64,000 nt of DNA from Methylovirgula sp. HY1 (lineage in GTDB: Bacteria > Pseudomonadota > Alphaproteobacteria > Rhizobiales > Beijerinckiaceae): positions 2,294,001 to 2,358,000 of the forward strand of contig NZ_CP073764.1 of the NCBI RefSeq assembly GCF_019343105.1, given 5' to 3'. The notes beneath the pieces were generated by a model, which worked only from the letters and a program-made list of their open reading frames with translations, was not told where the DNA came from and made no database searches. Positions 54,169 through 62,460 of this stretch are shown here, piece by piece (the first letter of the stretch is position 1; every line of letters starts with the position of its first letter). Position numbers and translations under genes: made by a program.

Positions 54169-54789
54169 TCAGGGTTTGCCGGGTGCCCAAGCCCGGCCTT
54201 CATACATGAAGGTCAGAGGCCGCGGCCCCTGCGCATAATCCTTATGCAGTTCGGAAATGACGAAGCCGGCACCGCGGACCAGATCATCGACTTTGCGATC
54301 GAGATGGCAGCCGCCGGCGACATGACGCCATAACGGCGTGAGTCGGTGCTGCCATTTGGCGACGGAAGGCTCGGGCGAGAGCCCATGTTCGACGAAAAAC
54401 AAAGCGCCGCCGGGCTTCAACACGCGGCGCATTTCAGCCAGCGCAGCAAGCGGATCGGCAATGGAGCAAAGGCTCCATGTCATCACCACGGCATCGACCG
54501 CCGCATCCTCCAAGGGGATGGAAATCGCGGAGGCTTGCAAAAGATCCACCTTCGTTCTGGTCTCGGCGGCACGCACGCGTGCCATGGCGAGCAGATGTTC
54601 CGAGGGATCCAGACCGACAAGCTCGACGTCGCCGCTGTAAATCGGCAGGTTCAAACCGGAACCTATGCCAATTTCGAGCACGCGACCGCGGGCCACCGGC
54701 ACTACCGCCTGTCGATAGGCCAGCAATTGGCTTTGCCGCATGGCGAAGTCGAGCAAGGGCGGCAAAATGAAACGATCATAGAAATTCAT
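54169..54789 (-). CDS. class I SAM-dependent methyltransferase (PmtA/METTL7-like)
   Basis: A 206-residue methyltransferase: GRVLEIGIGSGLNLPIYSGD (SAM motif I), VELVGLDPSEHLLAMAR, AVVMTWSLCSIADPLAAL (motif II/III region) and RRVLKPGGALFFVEHG. Such proteins methylate lipids or small molecules; phosphatidylethanolamine methylation is one possibility. The ATG at 54789 begins MNFYDRFILPPLLDFAM, the usual start. It stands alone, tail-to-tail with the LTXXQ gene. Confidence 0.87.
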   Translation of the reverse strand: MNFYDRFILPPLLDFAMRQSQLLAYRQAVVPVARGRVLEIGIGSGLNLPIYSGDVELVGLDPSEHLLAMARVRAAETRTKVDLLQASAISIPLEDAAVDAVVMTWSLCSIADPLAALAEMRRVLKPGGALFFVEHGLSPEPSVAKWQHRLTPLWRHVAGGCHLDRKVDDLVRGAGFVISELHKDYAQGPRPLTFMYEGRAWAPGKP

Positions 54790-54883
54790 GCATGCTCGAT
54801 CGTCATGATTGCATTCGCTCGCCATCCGCCGCGTTGGCGAGGGTGGGATACGATTTGTTTAGTCTGCCCTTTTGCGATCACGC

Positions 54884-56323
54884 TCAAAACTGAATCGTCG
54901 TGCGCAAGCCAAAAACGGTGGCATCCGCGATCGGCTGCGCCGGATCGTTCGGATTGGGAAGCGATCCGCCGGGATTGAACACATATTGGAAATCCGGCTG
55001 CAACGTCCACCAAGGCGCCATCTGGATTTGATAGGTGAGTTCGAGCACGGTTTCGCTGCGTCCGTTCGGGTACCCGCCGCCGGAATAGAGTCCCGGTTCC
55101 ATATCCAATTGGGTGGTCTGATTGCTGACCCGGGTATAGATGAGGCCCGCTCCTGCCACATCATCCGGTCGACCAGGGATGATGCCCTTATAATTCGCGC
55201 CGGTATAGAGATCGAAATCGACCAGATTCCGATCGCTCGGCGCACCCATGAAGCGGAAGAACAGGCCGAGACCCTGATCCTTCGTTCCGGGGACGCGATA
55301 GACCATCTGGTCGGCAACCGCGTAGGCGCTCCAGTTGCCGCTATGGTACAATGATGCATCGCTGGCCGCCGGATCACTCAGCGGCAGCCCCTCATATACC
55401 TGCCGCTGATCGGCAGACGCATTCGAATTGTACCAGACGCCGGCTTTATAGGTGCCCGGCAGGCCAATCGGATGGTCACCGCCATTGATGGCATATTGGG
55501 CTTCGGTAATCGCGAACACGCCTTTGTTGACACGAAAAGACGTGCCCGAGCCATTATCCTCGGGATTGCCGTTGAAGACAGCGGCGAGCAGAGTCAGCTG
55601 ATCCGTCGGCTGCACTTTCAGCCGAATTCCGGGCGTGGCGAGCGGATAAGCGGGACCGCCTTCGGGAAGATCGAGTGCGGCGAGCGTCGGCCAGCCGAAG
55701 CCCGAATTGACGAAAAACGCGCCATATTGGCTGATGAGGAATTCCTGGTCGGCGGCAAGCTGGCCGACGCGGATCGACGCCTTGCCGTCAAAGAAAGACT
55801 GATCGTAGCGAAGCTCGAAGAGACGGGTCGAGGGCGGCGCCTCTATGCTGCTGACAACGTTCAGATTATCGAGATTATTGGCGGTCAGCCCGCGGCCGTG
55901 AATCTGGTAGGCGCTGGCGTAGAATGTGCCATCGGGAAAGCTGAGCAGCTTTTGCGTATCGACGGAGAGGCTCATTAAGGTGGCGCCCTCGTAGATCGCA
56001 CCTTGACGAATGCCGCCGCTCGGATTGCCGAGCACTTCGCTCGTTTCCAGTACATTGAAGCTGACGCCCTTGGCGGCGAGCGCGCTGCGGACGCCGCCGA
56101 GATCACCGAGCAGCTTGTCGCGCGTCCAGAGGCTGTCGCTTTGTGCCGGTGCCGGATTATTTGCTTGCGCCGTTCCCGCCGTGGGCGGGGTCGCAGTAGC
56201 GGGCGCCACCGATTGCGCCAGCGCCGGCGACGTGGCGGCAACGGCCAAAATCGCGGCAGCGGGGACGGCCAGCGACCAGTCGCGGTATTTCCAAATGCGC
56301 GCATTTAAAGAAAGGAACAACAT
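54884..56323 (-). CDS. OprB-family carbohydrate-selective porin
   Basis: A 479-residue outer-membrane protein. The signal peptide ends ALA near residue 36. An N-terminal coiled segment (LLGDLGGVRSALAAKGVSFN) is typical of OprB, followed by alternating beta strands up to the closing strand TVFGLRTTIQF with a terminal phenylalanine. OprB porins admit sugars. No sugar transporter is adjacent; an MFS permease lies upstream on the same strand, 223 bases away. Confidence 0.9.
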   Translation of the reverse strand: MLFLSLNARIWKYRDWSLAVPAAAILAVAATSPALAQSVAPATATPPTAGTAQANNPAPAQSDSLWTRDKLLGDLGGVRSALAAKGVSFNVLETSEVLGNPSGGIRQGAIYEGATLMSLSVDTQKLLSFPDGTFYASAYQIHGRGLTANNLDNLNVVSSIEAPPSTRLFELRYDQSFFDGKASIRVGQLAADQEFLISQYGAFFVNSGFGWPTLAALDLPEGGPAYPLATPGIRLKVQPTDQLTLLAAVFNGNPEDNGSGTSFRVNKGVFAITEAQYAINGGDHPIGLPGTYKAGVWYNSNASADQRQVYEGLPLSDPAASDASLYHSGNWSAYAVADQMVYRVPGTKDQGLGLFFRFMGAPSDRNLVDFDLYTGANYKGIIPGRPDDVAGAGLIYTRVSNQTTQLDMEPGLYSGGGYPNGRSETVLELTYQIQMAPWWTLQPDFQYVFNPGGSLPNPNDPAQPIADATVFGLRTTIQF

Positions 56324-56546
56324 GGGCCCCCATGCCGGGACGAGCGAAGAATGAGCGATGACTATCTACAAATTAAAATGCAAGTGATGTGACGCTAACG
56401 CAATGGCAACAAACTGTTCTCAACCGCAGCGGAACCGCACAGAAATTTGCAATGGATCAAATTGCAAGGAAGATGATGCGGTATCGCGCTGTCATCCCGT
56501 CGCCACGACTTTCGCTTGATGATTAGATACGCGCCAGGTACGTAAA

Positions 56547-57788
56547 TTATTCAGTCGACGTTCTTGCCGACGTCGCAATTCCTGCACTCTCGGCACCCCG
56601 GCCAGCATGCCGCACGGTCGCCGCGAGAAGCAAGATCAGGACGGCGCAAAGCGCGATCGGGACAAAGCCCATGACCGGCAGACGCGTCCATTCCCACAGC
56701 CAGCCGCTGACGAGCGACACGGCCATTGCGCAACTATAGCTGATCGTGAACATGCCGGCCGATGTCCGGGGCACGTCTTCCGACGCGCTGAGGATCGAAG
56801 GAAGCGCCAAGACCAGGATCAGCGTGGTCGCATTGGCAAAGCCAAGCAGCGCGGACCAGGCGACGATCCAAAGCCCGCTCATGGTCATGATGCCGATGAT
56901 GCTGAGGAACGACAAAGCGCCGGTCGCAACATAAGCCCATGGCCGTGTCGCCAGCCGTCCGGCCAGAGCGAACATCAGCACCGAGGCTGGCAGTTGAAAG
57001 AGATTCAGCGCGGTCAGCGCACTGCCGATCAAATCCGGACGCCCCGCGGCGATCATGTAATCGGGCAGAAATGCATTGGCGACGAAGTAGAGCGCATTGA
57101 CGCTGCCGAGCAGAATGCCAAGCCGCCAAATGAGCGGATGTTTCCAATCCGGCCACCAAGCCGCGCCCGTCGTCGCGCGCGCCGATTTTGGCGCCGTCAT
57201 CGGTCGGCGCGCCGTCAAAACGAGAAGCGCCGTCGCCACGACCGGGAGCGCCCAGACCATCAAGCTCAGCCGCCAACTATCGCCAACGAGCGGCAAGACA
57301 AAAGGGATCGTGAGTGCGGCGGCCAAGATCTCGCCGACCAGAAGCCCATTCGTATAGATCGCCGTGGCAAAGCCGATCCGATGCGGAAACCAGGTTCTGA
57401 CCAGCGGTGGCAGGGCGGGCTGCATGACCGACACGCCGGCCGCCATGACGATCGTCGCTGCGTAGAGGAAACCGGAATCGGGGACCGCACCGCGTCCTGC
57501 CGCGGCGAGCGCGTTGAGGAGCAGCCCGACCAGGAGAGTTGCCTTTATGCCGAAGCGGGCAATCAGCAGAGCGCCGGGGATGGCGGCAATCGAAAACAGC
57601 AGGGGCGGCAGGCTCGAGAGCAGGCCCACTCCCGACTCGGTGAGGTGCAAATCGGCGTGCAGCCGCGGCATGAGCGGCGGCACCGCCAAGACGGTGAGCC
57701 GCAGGCAAGCGCCCGCCAGCCATAGTAGGATGAGAGAGGCTAGTGCCCCCCGCGGGGAAGAGGGGACATTCGCATCGCCGCTGCGCAC
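56547..57788 (-). CDS. MFS transporter, CynX/NimT-like
   Basis: A 413-residue inner-membrane protein with about 12 hydrophobic helices. GVGLLSSLPPLLFSIAAIPG and LLIARFGIKATLLVGLLLNA are the first-repeat MFS loops (the D-R-x-G-R/K loop is degenerate). PLVRTWFPHRIGFATAIYTN resembles cyanate/nitroimidazole-type transporters. The substrate cannot be assigned. The 180 bases upstream of it separate it from the tRNA. Confidence 0.85.
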   Translation of the reverse strand: MRSGDANVPSSPRGALASLILLWLAGACLRLTVLAVPPLMPRLHADLHLTESGVGLLSSLPPLLFSIAAIPGALLIARFGIKATLLVGLLLNALAAAGRGAVPDSGFLYAATIVMAAGVSVMQPALPPLVRTWFPHRIGFATAIYTNGLLVGEILAAALTIPFVLPLVGDSWRLSLMVWALPVVATALLVLTARRPMTAPKSARATTGAAWWPDWKHPLIWRLGILLGSVNALYFVANAFLPDYMIAAGRPDLIGSALTALNLFQLPASVLMFALAGRLATRPWAYVATGALSFLSIIGIMTMSGLWIVAWSALLGFANATTLILVLALPSILSASEDVPRTSAGMFTISYSCAMAVSLVSGWLWEWTRLPVMGFVPIALCAVLILLLAATVRHAGRGAESAGIATSARTSTE

Positions 57789-57970
57789 AATTCTTTCTCA
57801 CCCCGAGCTTCGGCGCGTCGGTGCGATCCTGCATCTCATGCGATCAGCGCCACCCATCGCGCCGCATGCCGATTGCGCATCGCGGCCGCCAAGCTAATTC
57901 GGCGCATGGCAGGACGCCATTGCACCGGCCGATTTGCTTGGGGATGATTTCGGAATTCGCCTGAAAAAAC

Positions 57971-58045
57971 TGGAGCGGGCGAAGGGATTCGAACCCTCGA
58001 CCCCAACCTTGGCAAGGTTGTGCTCTACCCCTGAGCTACACCCGC
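57971..58045 (-). tRNA. tRNA-Gly (anticodon GCC)
   Basis: On the minus strand the sequence begins GCGGGTGTAGCTCAGGGGTA. It has an anticodon stem-loop CCTTGCCAAGG (anticodon GCC), a T arm GAGGGTTCGAATCCC, and an acceptor ending CGCCCGC followed by an encoded CCA after the T discriminator. All four stems pair. A T-run follows the 3' end. Confidence 0.97.
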
Positions 58046-58388
58046 ATCCGTGCCGCAGCATCGCCGCGTTCGGGGTATATGCCGCAATCTCGAACCGATT
58101 GCAACAAGCTGCCGAGACCCTTTGGCAAAAGCGCGGCGCCGGCGGCGGCCACCGGTACGCTTCTGACGGAAAAGACTGTAGACATTTCCCGCGCCGGCAT
58201 GTTCCAACACCGCTGGACGGCGAGACTTTTTCAATCCGGCTTGATGGATTGGCGAGCGCACCCGATCTTATTCGATATATATTTGGCATGCTGGTTCCAT
58301 CCGACCTGGACTTCCTGGAAGAGGCGGGGGACATATTTTTGCATGCTATAGGGCGAGTCTCGGATCGCGCTGGAAGGGAGAGCCGCAT
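58046..58388. other. intergenic region between tRNA-Gly and cnoX
   Basis: About 340 bases with no supportable gene. It holds the tRNA promoter (minus strand) and the promoter of the cnoX operon. No repeat copy is seen. Confidence 0.5.
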
Positions 58389-59306
58389 ATGGCGCAACAA
58401 GCAGCTCAGGACGCCACACTTACCGGCGGCCGAGAGGGTGGTACCCCGATCATCAAGGACACCGAGACGGCCACTTTTGGCGTCGACGTCCTGACCGAGT
58501 CCGCCCACCAGCCGGTTCTGGTGGATTTCTGGGCACCCTGGTGCGAGCCCTGTAAGCAATTGACGCCGGTTCTGGAAAAAGTCGTCAAATCGGCCGGCGG
58601 CAAGGTCAAGCTCGTAAAAATGAATATTGACGAGCATCCGCAGATCGCGGAACGGCTTGGCGTCCGTTCGATTCCAGCGATCATCGCGTTTCAGAAATCG
58701 CAGCCGATCGATGGCTTCATGGGGGCTCTGCCGGAAAGCCAGATTCGTGGCTTTATCGAGCGCCTCGTCGGGCCGCTCGGCGACGGCACCGAGCAACTGG
58801 CCGAGGCCGAGGCCGCCCTGGCCAAGGGCGAAGCCGCGAGCGCCTTGGAGGTCTTCTCGAATTTGCTCAGCCAAGATCCCGCCGATGTCGTTGCGCTCGG
58901 CGGTCTCATCCGCAGCTATGTTGCGCTGCAAGATATGGAGACGGCGGAGAGCTTGCTCGCGGGGATTCCGCCGGTCATCGCCAAGGACCCGGCGATCGTC
59001 GCGGCACGCGCAGCGCTCGAAAACGCGATTCAGGCGGCGTCGGTCGGGGATTTGTCAGAACTCGCGGTTCTGCTCTTGTCCGAGCCGGACAATCACAAGG
59101 CGCGTCTTGATCTCGCTGTGGCACTCAATGCGCTCGGGCGCCGCGAAGAGGCAGCCGACGCATTGCTCGAAATCGTCAAACGCGACCGCGGTTGGAACGA
59201 CGATGGCGGCCGCAAGCAATTGCTGCAATTCTTCGAAGCCTGGGGCGGCATGGATCCCGCTACGATAACTGCCCGCCGCAAACTTTCTTCGCTGCTGTTT
59301 TCATAA
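58389..59306 (+). CDS. cnoX: CnoX/YbbN-type thioredoxin with TPR co-chaperone domain
   Basis: A 305-residue cytoplasmic protein: a thioredoxin domain (residues ~20-130) with the active site VDFWAPWCEPCKQLTPVL (Cys52, Cys55) and the cis-proline segment VRSIPAIIAF, then a TPR-like C-terminal half (residues ~140-305). E. coli CnoX lacks the redox pair and hands clients to GroEL; this one keeps both cysteines like Caulobacter-type proteins. First of three close genes with the LON-domain and Trm112-family genes. Confidence 0.92.
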   Translation: MAQQAAQDATLTGGREGGTPIIKDTETATFGVDVLTESAHQPVLVDFWAPWCEPCKQLTPVLEKVVKSAGGKVKLVKMNIDEHPQIAERLGVRSIPAIIAFQKSQPIDGFMGALPESQIRGFIERLVGPLGDGTEQLAEAEAALAKGEAASALEVFSNLLSQDPADVVALGGLIRSYVALQDMETAESLLAGIPPVIAKDPAIVAARAALENAIQAASVGDLSELAVLLLSEPDNHKARLDLAVALNALGRREEAADALLEIVKRDRGWNDDGGRKQLLQFFEAWGGMDPATITARRKLSSLLFS

Positions 59307-59469
59307 ACGGCCGGCACCTGCGCATGATCCTGGAAACCGGCGGGTTTGTCGGACAAGATCATGCGTCGGAACAAAGCGGTCGAGCCGCCGGCCCGACACC
59401 AAGAACTTGGAGCATGGTTTGGGAGGCGCACAGCTTTGCCGGATAGGGCTCCAGGGAAGGCACGAACCG

Positions 59470-60135
59470 ATGGCCATGAACAATCCCTATAGCGCACCCG
59501 AAGAAGTGCCCAGTGTAATCGCCGTCTTTCCGCTGACCGGCGCGCTGCTGCTGCCGCGCGGCGAACTGCCGCTCAATATTTTCGAGCCGCGCTATCTCGC
59601 CATGATCGACGATGCGATGCGCTCGCATCGCGTCATCGGCATGATCCAACCGGAAGAAAATGCCGCCTATCGCGACACGCCAGGCCTGCTTACGGTCGGT
59701 TGCGCCGGCCGGATCACCCAGATCGCGGAAACCGGCGACGGGCGCTATCATCTGACCCTAACGGGAATTTCGCGTTTCCGTATCGTCGAAGAAATCGTCG
59801 CGATGACCCCCTACCGGCAATGCCGGATCGATTTCTCCGATTTTCATACCGACTTCACGCCACGGGTGGGCGAAAATGCCGTCGATCGCGAAAGCGTGCT
59901 GCGCACTTTGCGCGATTTCGCTGAAGCCAATCAGCTCCAGATCGATTGGACGAGCATTCATGAGGCGCCGAACGAAGCGCTCGTCAATGCGCTCTCGATG
60001 ATGAGCCCCTATGGCCCGAAAGAGAAACAAGCGCTGCTCGAAGCCCCTGACCTCAAAGCCCGCGCCGAAGTTCTCGTCGCCATCACCGAAATCGAATTGG
60101 CGCGCGGCAAGAATGCATCGTCGCCGTTGCAATGA
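59470..60135 (+). CDS. LON substrate-binding-domain protein
   Basis: A 221-residue protein consisting of the N-terminal substrate-binding domain of Lon protease without its ATPase or protease: [20 protein letters not shown], then [15 protein letters not shown] and [21 protein letters not shown] chaperone or adaptor role is likely but unproven. AGGGAAGG upstream of the ATG at 59470 fixes the start. The stop overlaps the Trm112-family gene start (ATGA). Confidence 0.93.
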   Translation: MAMNNPYSAPEEVPSVIAVFPLTGALLLPRGELPLNIFEPRYLAMIDDAMRSHRVIGMIQPEENAAYRDTPGLLTVGCAGRITQIAETGDGRYHLTLTGISRFRIVEEIVAMTPYRQCRIDFSDFHTDFTPRVGENAVDRESVLRTLRDFAEANQLQIDWTSIHEAPNEALVNALSMMSPYGPKEKQALLEAPDLKARAEVLVAITEIELARGKNASSPLQ

Positions 60136-60377
60136 CAAAGGACCGGAGCATGATGTCCGAGAAAGAGCAAAAGCCCAGAGCGAGCGAGGCGACGTCGGAA
60201 CCGTTACGGATCGACCCGCGCCTGCTCGAGATCCTCGTCTGTCCGGTCACGAAGACGACGCTCGAATATGACGCACCGCATCAAGAATTGATCTCCCGCG
60301 CCGCAAAGCTCGCCTATCCGATTCGCGACGGCATCCCTATCATGCTGCCGGAAGAGGCGCGCAACATCGACGATTGA
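60132..60377 (+). CDS. Trm112 family protein
   Basis: An 81-residue protein: [20 protein letters not shown], then [20 protein letters not shown]. Trm112-like proteins activate methyltransferases in eukaryotes; in bacteria the role is less clear. Only one of the usual zinc-ligand cysteines is present, as in many bacterial members. Coupled to the LON-domain gene by a four-base overlap. Confidence 0.93.
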   Translation: MTKDRSMMSEKEQKPRASEATSEPLRIDPRLLEILVCPVTKTTLEYDAPHQELISRAAKLAYPIRDGIPIMLPEEARNIDD

Positions 60378-60423
60378 TCGGTTTCGGCAGGAACCCTGAG
60401 CCGGTCTATTGCTTCCAATACCC

Positions 60424-60492
60424 TAGAGCGTTTTCTTGTCGATCGGACGGAAGCATCCGGTCAACAAAAAACCCTCAAAATCAATGCTCTAG
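60424..60492. repeat. mosaic palindromic repeat, copy 9 (module A with linker)
   Basis: TAGAGCGTTTTCTTGTCGAT with CGGACGGAAGCATCCGGTC, then AACAAAAAACCCTCAAAATC and ATGCTCTA. The shortest copy, ending in the same GCTCTA terminus as the full-length copies; between the Trm112-family gene and tesB. Confidence 0.85.
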
Positions 60493-60525
60493 CGGCGCAA
60501 GCCCGATGGAACCAATCTCGATACA

Positions 60526-61395
60526 ATGGCCGATGCGATCGATGGTCTGACGCAAATTCTCGATCTCGAAACGATCGAGGATAATATCTTCCGCGGCCAT
60601 AGTCCGCAGGTCGGCTGGCAACGCGTCTTCGGCGGTCTCGTCGTCGCTCAGGCGCTCGTCGCCGCCACCCGCACCGTGAACGCGCGTCCGCCGCATTCGC
60701 TGCACGGTTATTTCATGCTGCCCGGCGATCCATCCGTGCCGATCGTCTATGAAGTCGACCGCATCCGCGACGGCGCCAGTTTCACAACCAGGCGCTGCAA
60801 TGCGATTCAGCACGGTCGGGCGATCTTTTCACTATCGGCCTCCTTCCAGATCCTGGAAACCGGGCTTGACCATGCGATGCCGGCGCCGGATGTCCCAAAG
60901 CCTGAGGATCTGGCGAGCGCGGCAGAGCTGCGCGAGCGGTTCGGATCTCTCGTGCCCGACGCCATGCGCCGTTGGTTCGAGAGCACCAACCGCGCGATCG
61001 AGATCCGTCCGGTCGATCCGCTGCGCTATCTGGGGCGGGGGGCGCCGACGCCAGCGCAATATGTGTGGCTGAAAGCGGCGAAGCGGCTGCCCGACGATCA
61101 AGCAATCCACAATGCCGTGCTCGCCTATCTCTCCGACATGAGTCTCCTCGATACGGCGCTCGTGGCCCATAAGCGCACGCTTTTCGATCCCGATCTCCAA
61201 GTCGCCAGCCTCGATCACGCACTTTGGTTCCATCGGCCGTTTCGCGCCGATGAATGGTTGCTCTATGCGCAGGACAGCCCGAATACCGGCGGCGCCCGTG
61301 GTCTCACCCGCGGTCTGATCTACGCCCATGACGGCAGCCTCGTCGCCTCGGTCGCGCAGGAAGGCTTGATCCGTCTCCGACGTCCGTCGGCTTGA
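60526..61395 (+). CDS. tesB: acyl-CoA thioesterase II (TesB)
   Basis: A 289-residue double hot-dog thioesterase that hydrolyses acyl-CoA esters. Features: GHSPQVGWQRVFGGLVVAQA, PHSLHGYFMLPGDPSVPI, VQVASLDHALWFHRPF-type segment with the catalytic Asp (near residue 226), and VASVAQEGLIRLR with the glutamine near the end. tesB lies beside glnK in many Proteobacteria, as here. Confidence 0.94.
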   Translation: MADAIDGLTQILDLETIEDNIFRGHSPQVGWQRVFGGLVVAQALVAATRTVNARPPHSLHGYFMLPGDPSVPIVYEVDRIRDGASFTTRRCNAIQHGRAIFSLSASFQILETGLDHAMPAPDVPKPEDLASAAELRERFGSLVPDAMRRWFESTNRAIEIRPVDPLRYLGRGAPTPAQYVWLKAAKRLPDDQAIHNAVLAYLSDMSLLDTALVAHKRTLFDPDLQVASLDHALWFHRPFRADEWLLYAQDSPNTGGARGLTRGLIYAHDGSLVASVAQEGLIRLRRPSA

Positions 61396-61509
61396 GCCGA
61401 TCGGCCGGAACGCCCGCGATGTTGCGTTGCAGCGGTTGACTCTGCCTATTTTAGCGGCCGAGGTGGCATTAAGAGGCGCGAAACCGGCAAAGGTCGGCAC
61501 CCGTTTGGC

Positions 61510-61525
61510 TGGTCCGTGGTTTGCT
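61510..61525 (+). promoter_or_regulatory. candidate sigma-54 promoter upstream of glnK
   Basis: TGGTCCGTGGTTTGCT matches the -24/-12 pattern TGGCACG-N4-TTGCW at 9 of 11 specified positions, with GG and GC exactly ten bases apart. glnK genes are usually NtrC/sigma-54 controlled. The predicted leader would be about 275 bases, longer than usual, which lowers confidence. The remainder of 61396-61811 holds no gene. Confidence 0.55.
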
Positions 61526-61679
61526 TGTTTGGAAATAAGAAGCTGCGCACGGGAATCTGCCCAATTTCTCCGATGATCGAGTCCGATTTCGCGGCATGAG
61601 GCCATAAAGCAATGCGAGGTAGGTGATTCGCTTAAGCCAGTTTTTCGAGGGCGGATGTCTTCGCCTACAGGGCTTATGA

Positions 61680-62150
<471 letters not shown>

Positions 62151-62460
62151 CGCCGCCATTCAAGATGCAGCGCTTGCGGGTGTGCCGCATGCGCCGCCGG
62201 CCGACATCGGCCCGGCCAGCGCGGAATAATAAAATCTTTTCGGTCATTCTTTCTGTCGCGCCACGGCATCGTCCACTCAAGGTTAATCCGCCCTTAACCG
62301 CGTCCCTCTAGCTTGGCACCGGATCAGATCGCTGAACCGCGCCAACAGCCCTATCTCGGCGCACCAGTCGAACTTTGGAGGGGCTTTGACACCTGCGCGC
62401 TCTTCGCGATCGTCACATGCTTTGGTCCGGAAAATTCGTTTTCGGCGGCAGTGAGACGTC
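62151..62460. other. intergenic region between glnK and ftsK, where amtB is often found
   Basis: About 310 bases with no gene or recognisable remnant of an ammonium transporter. A GC-rich dyad (GGCCGACATCGGCC) near 62198-62211 is followed by an AT stretch and could act in transcription ending, but the loop is too short to be convincing. Confidence 0.5.
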
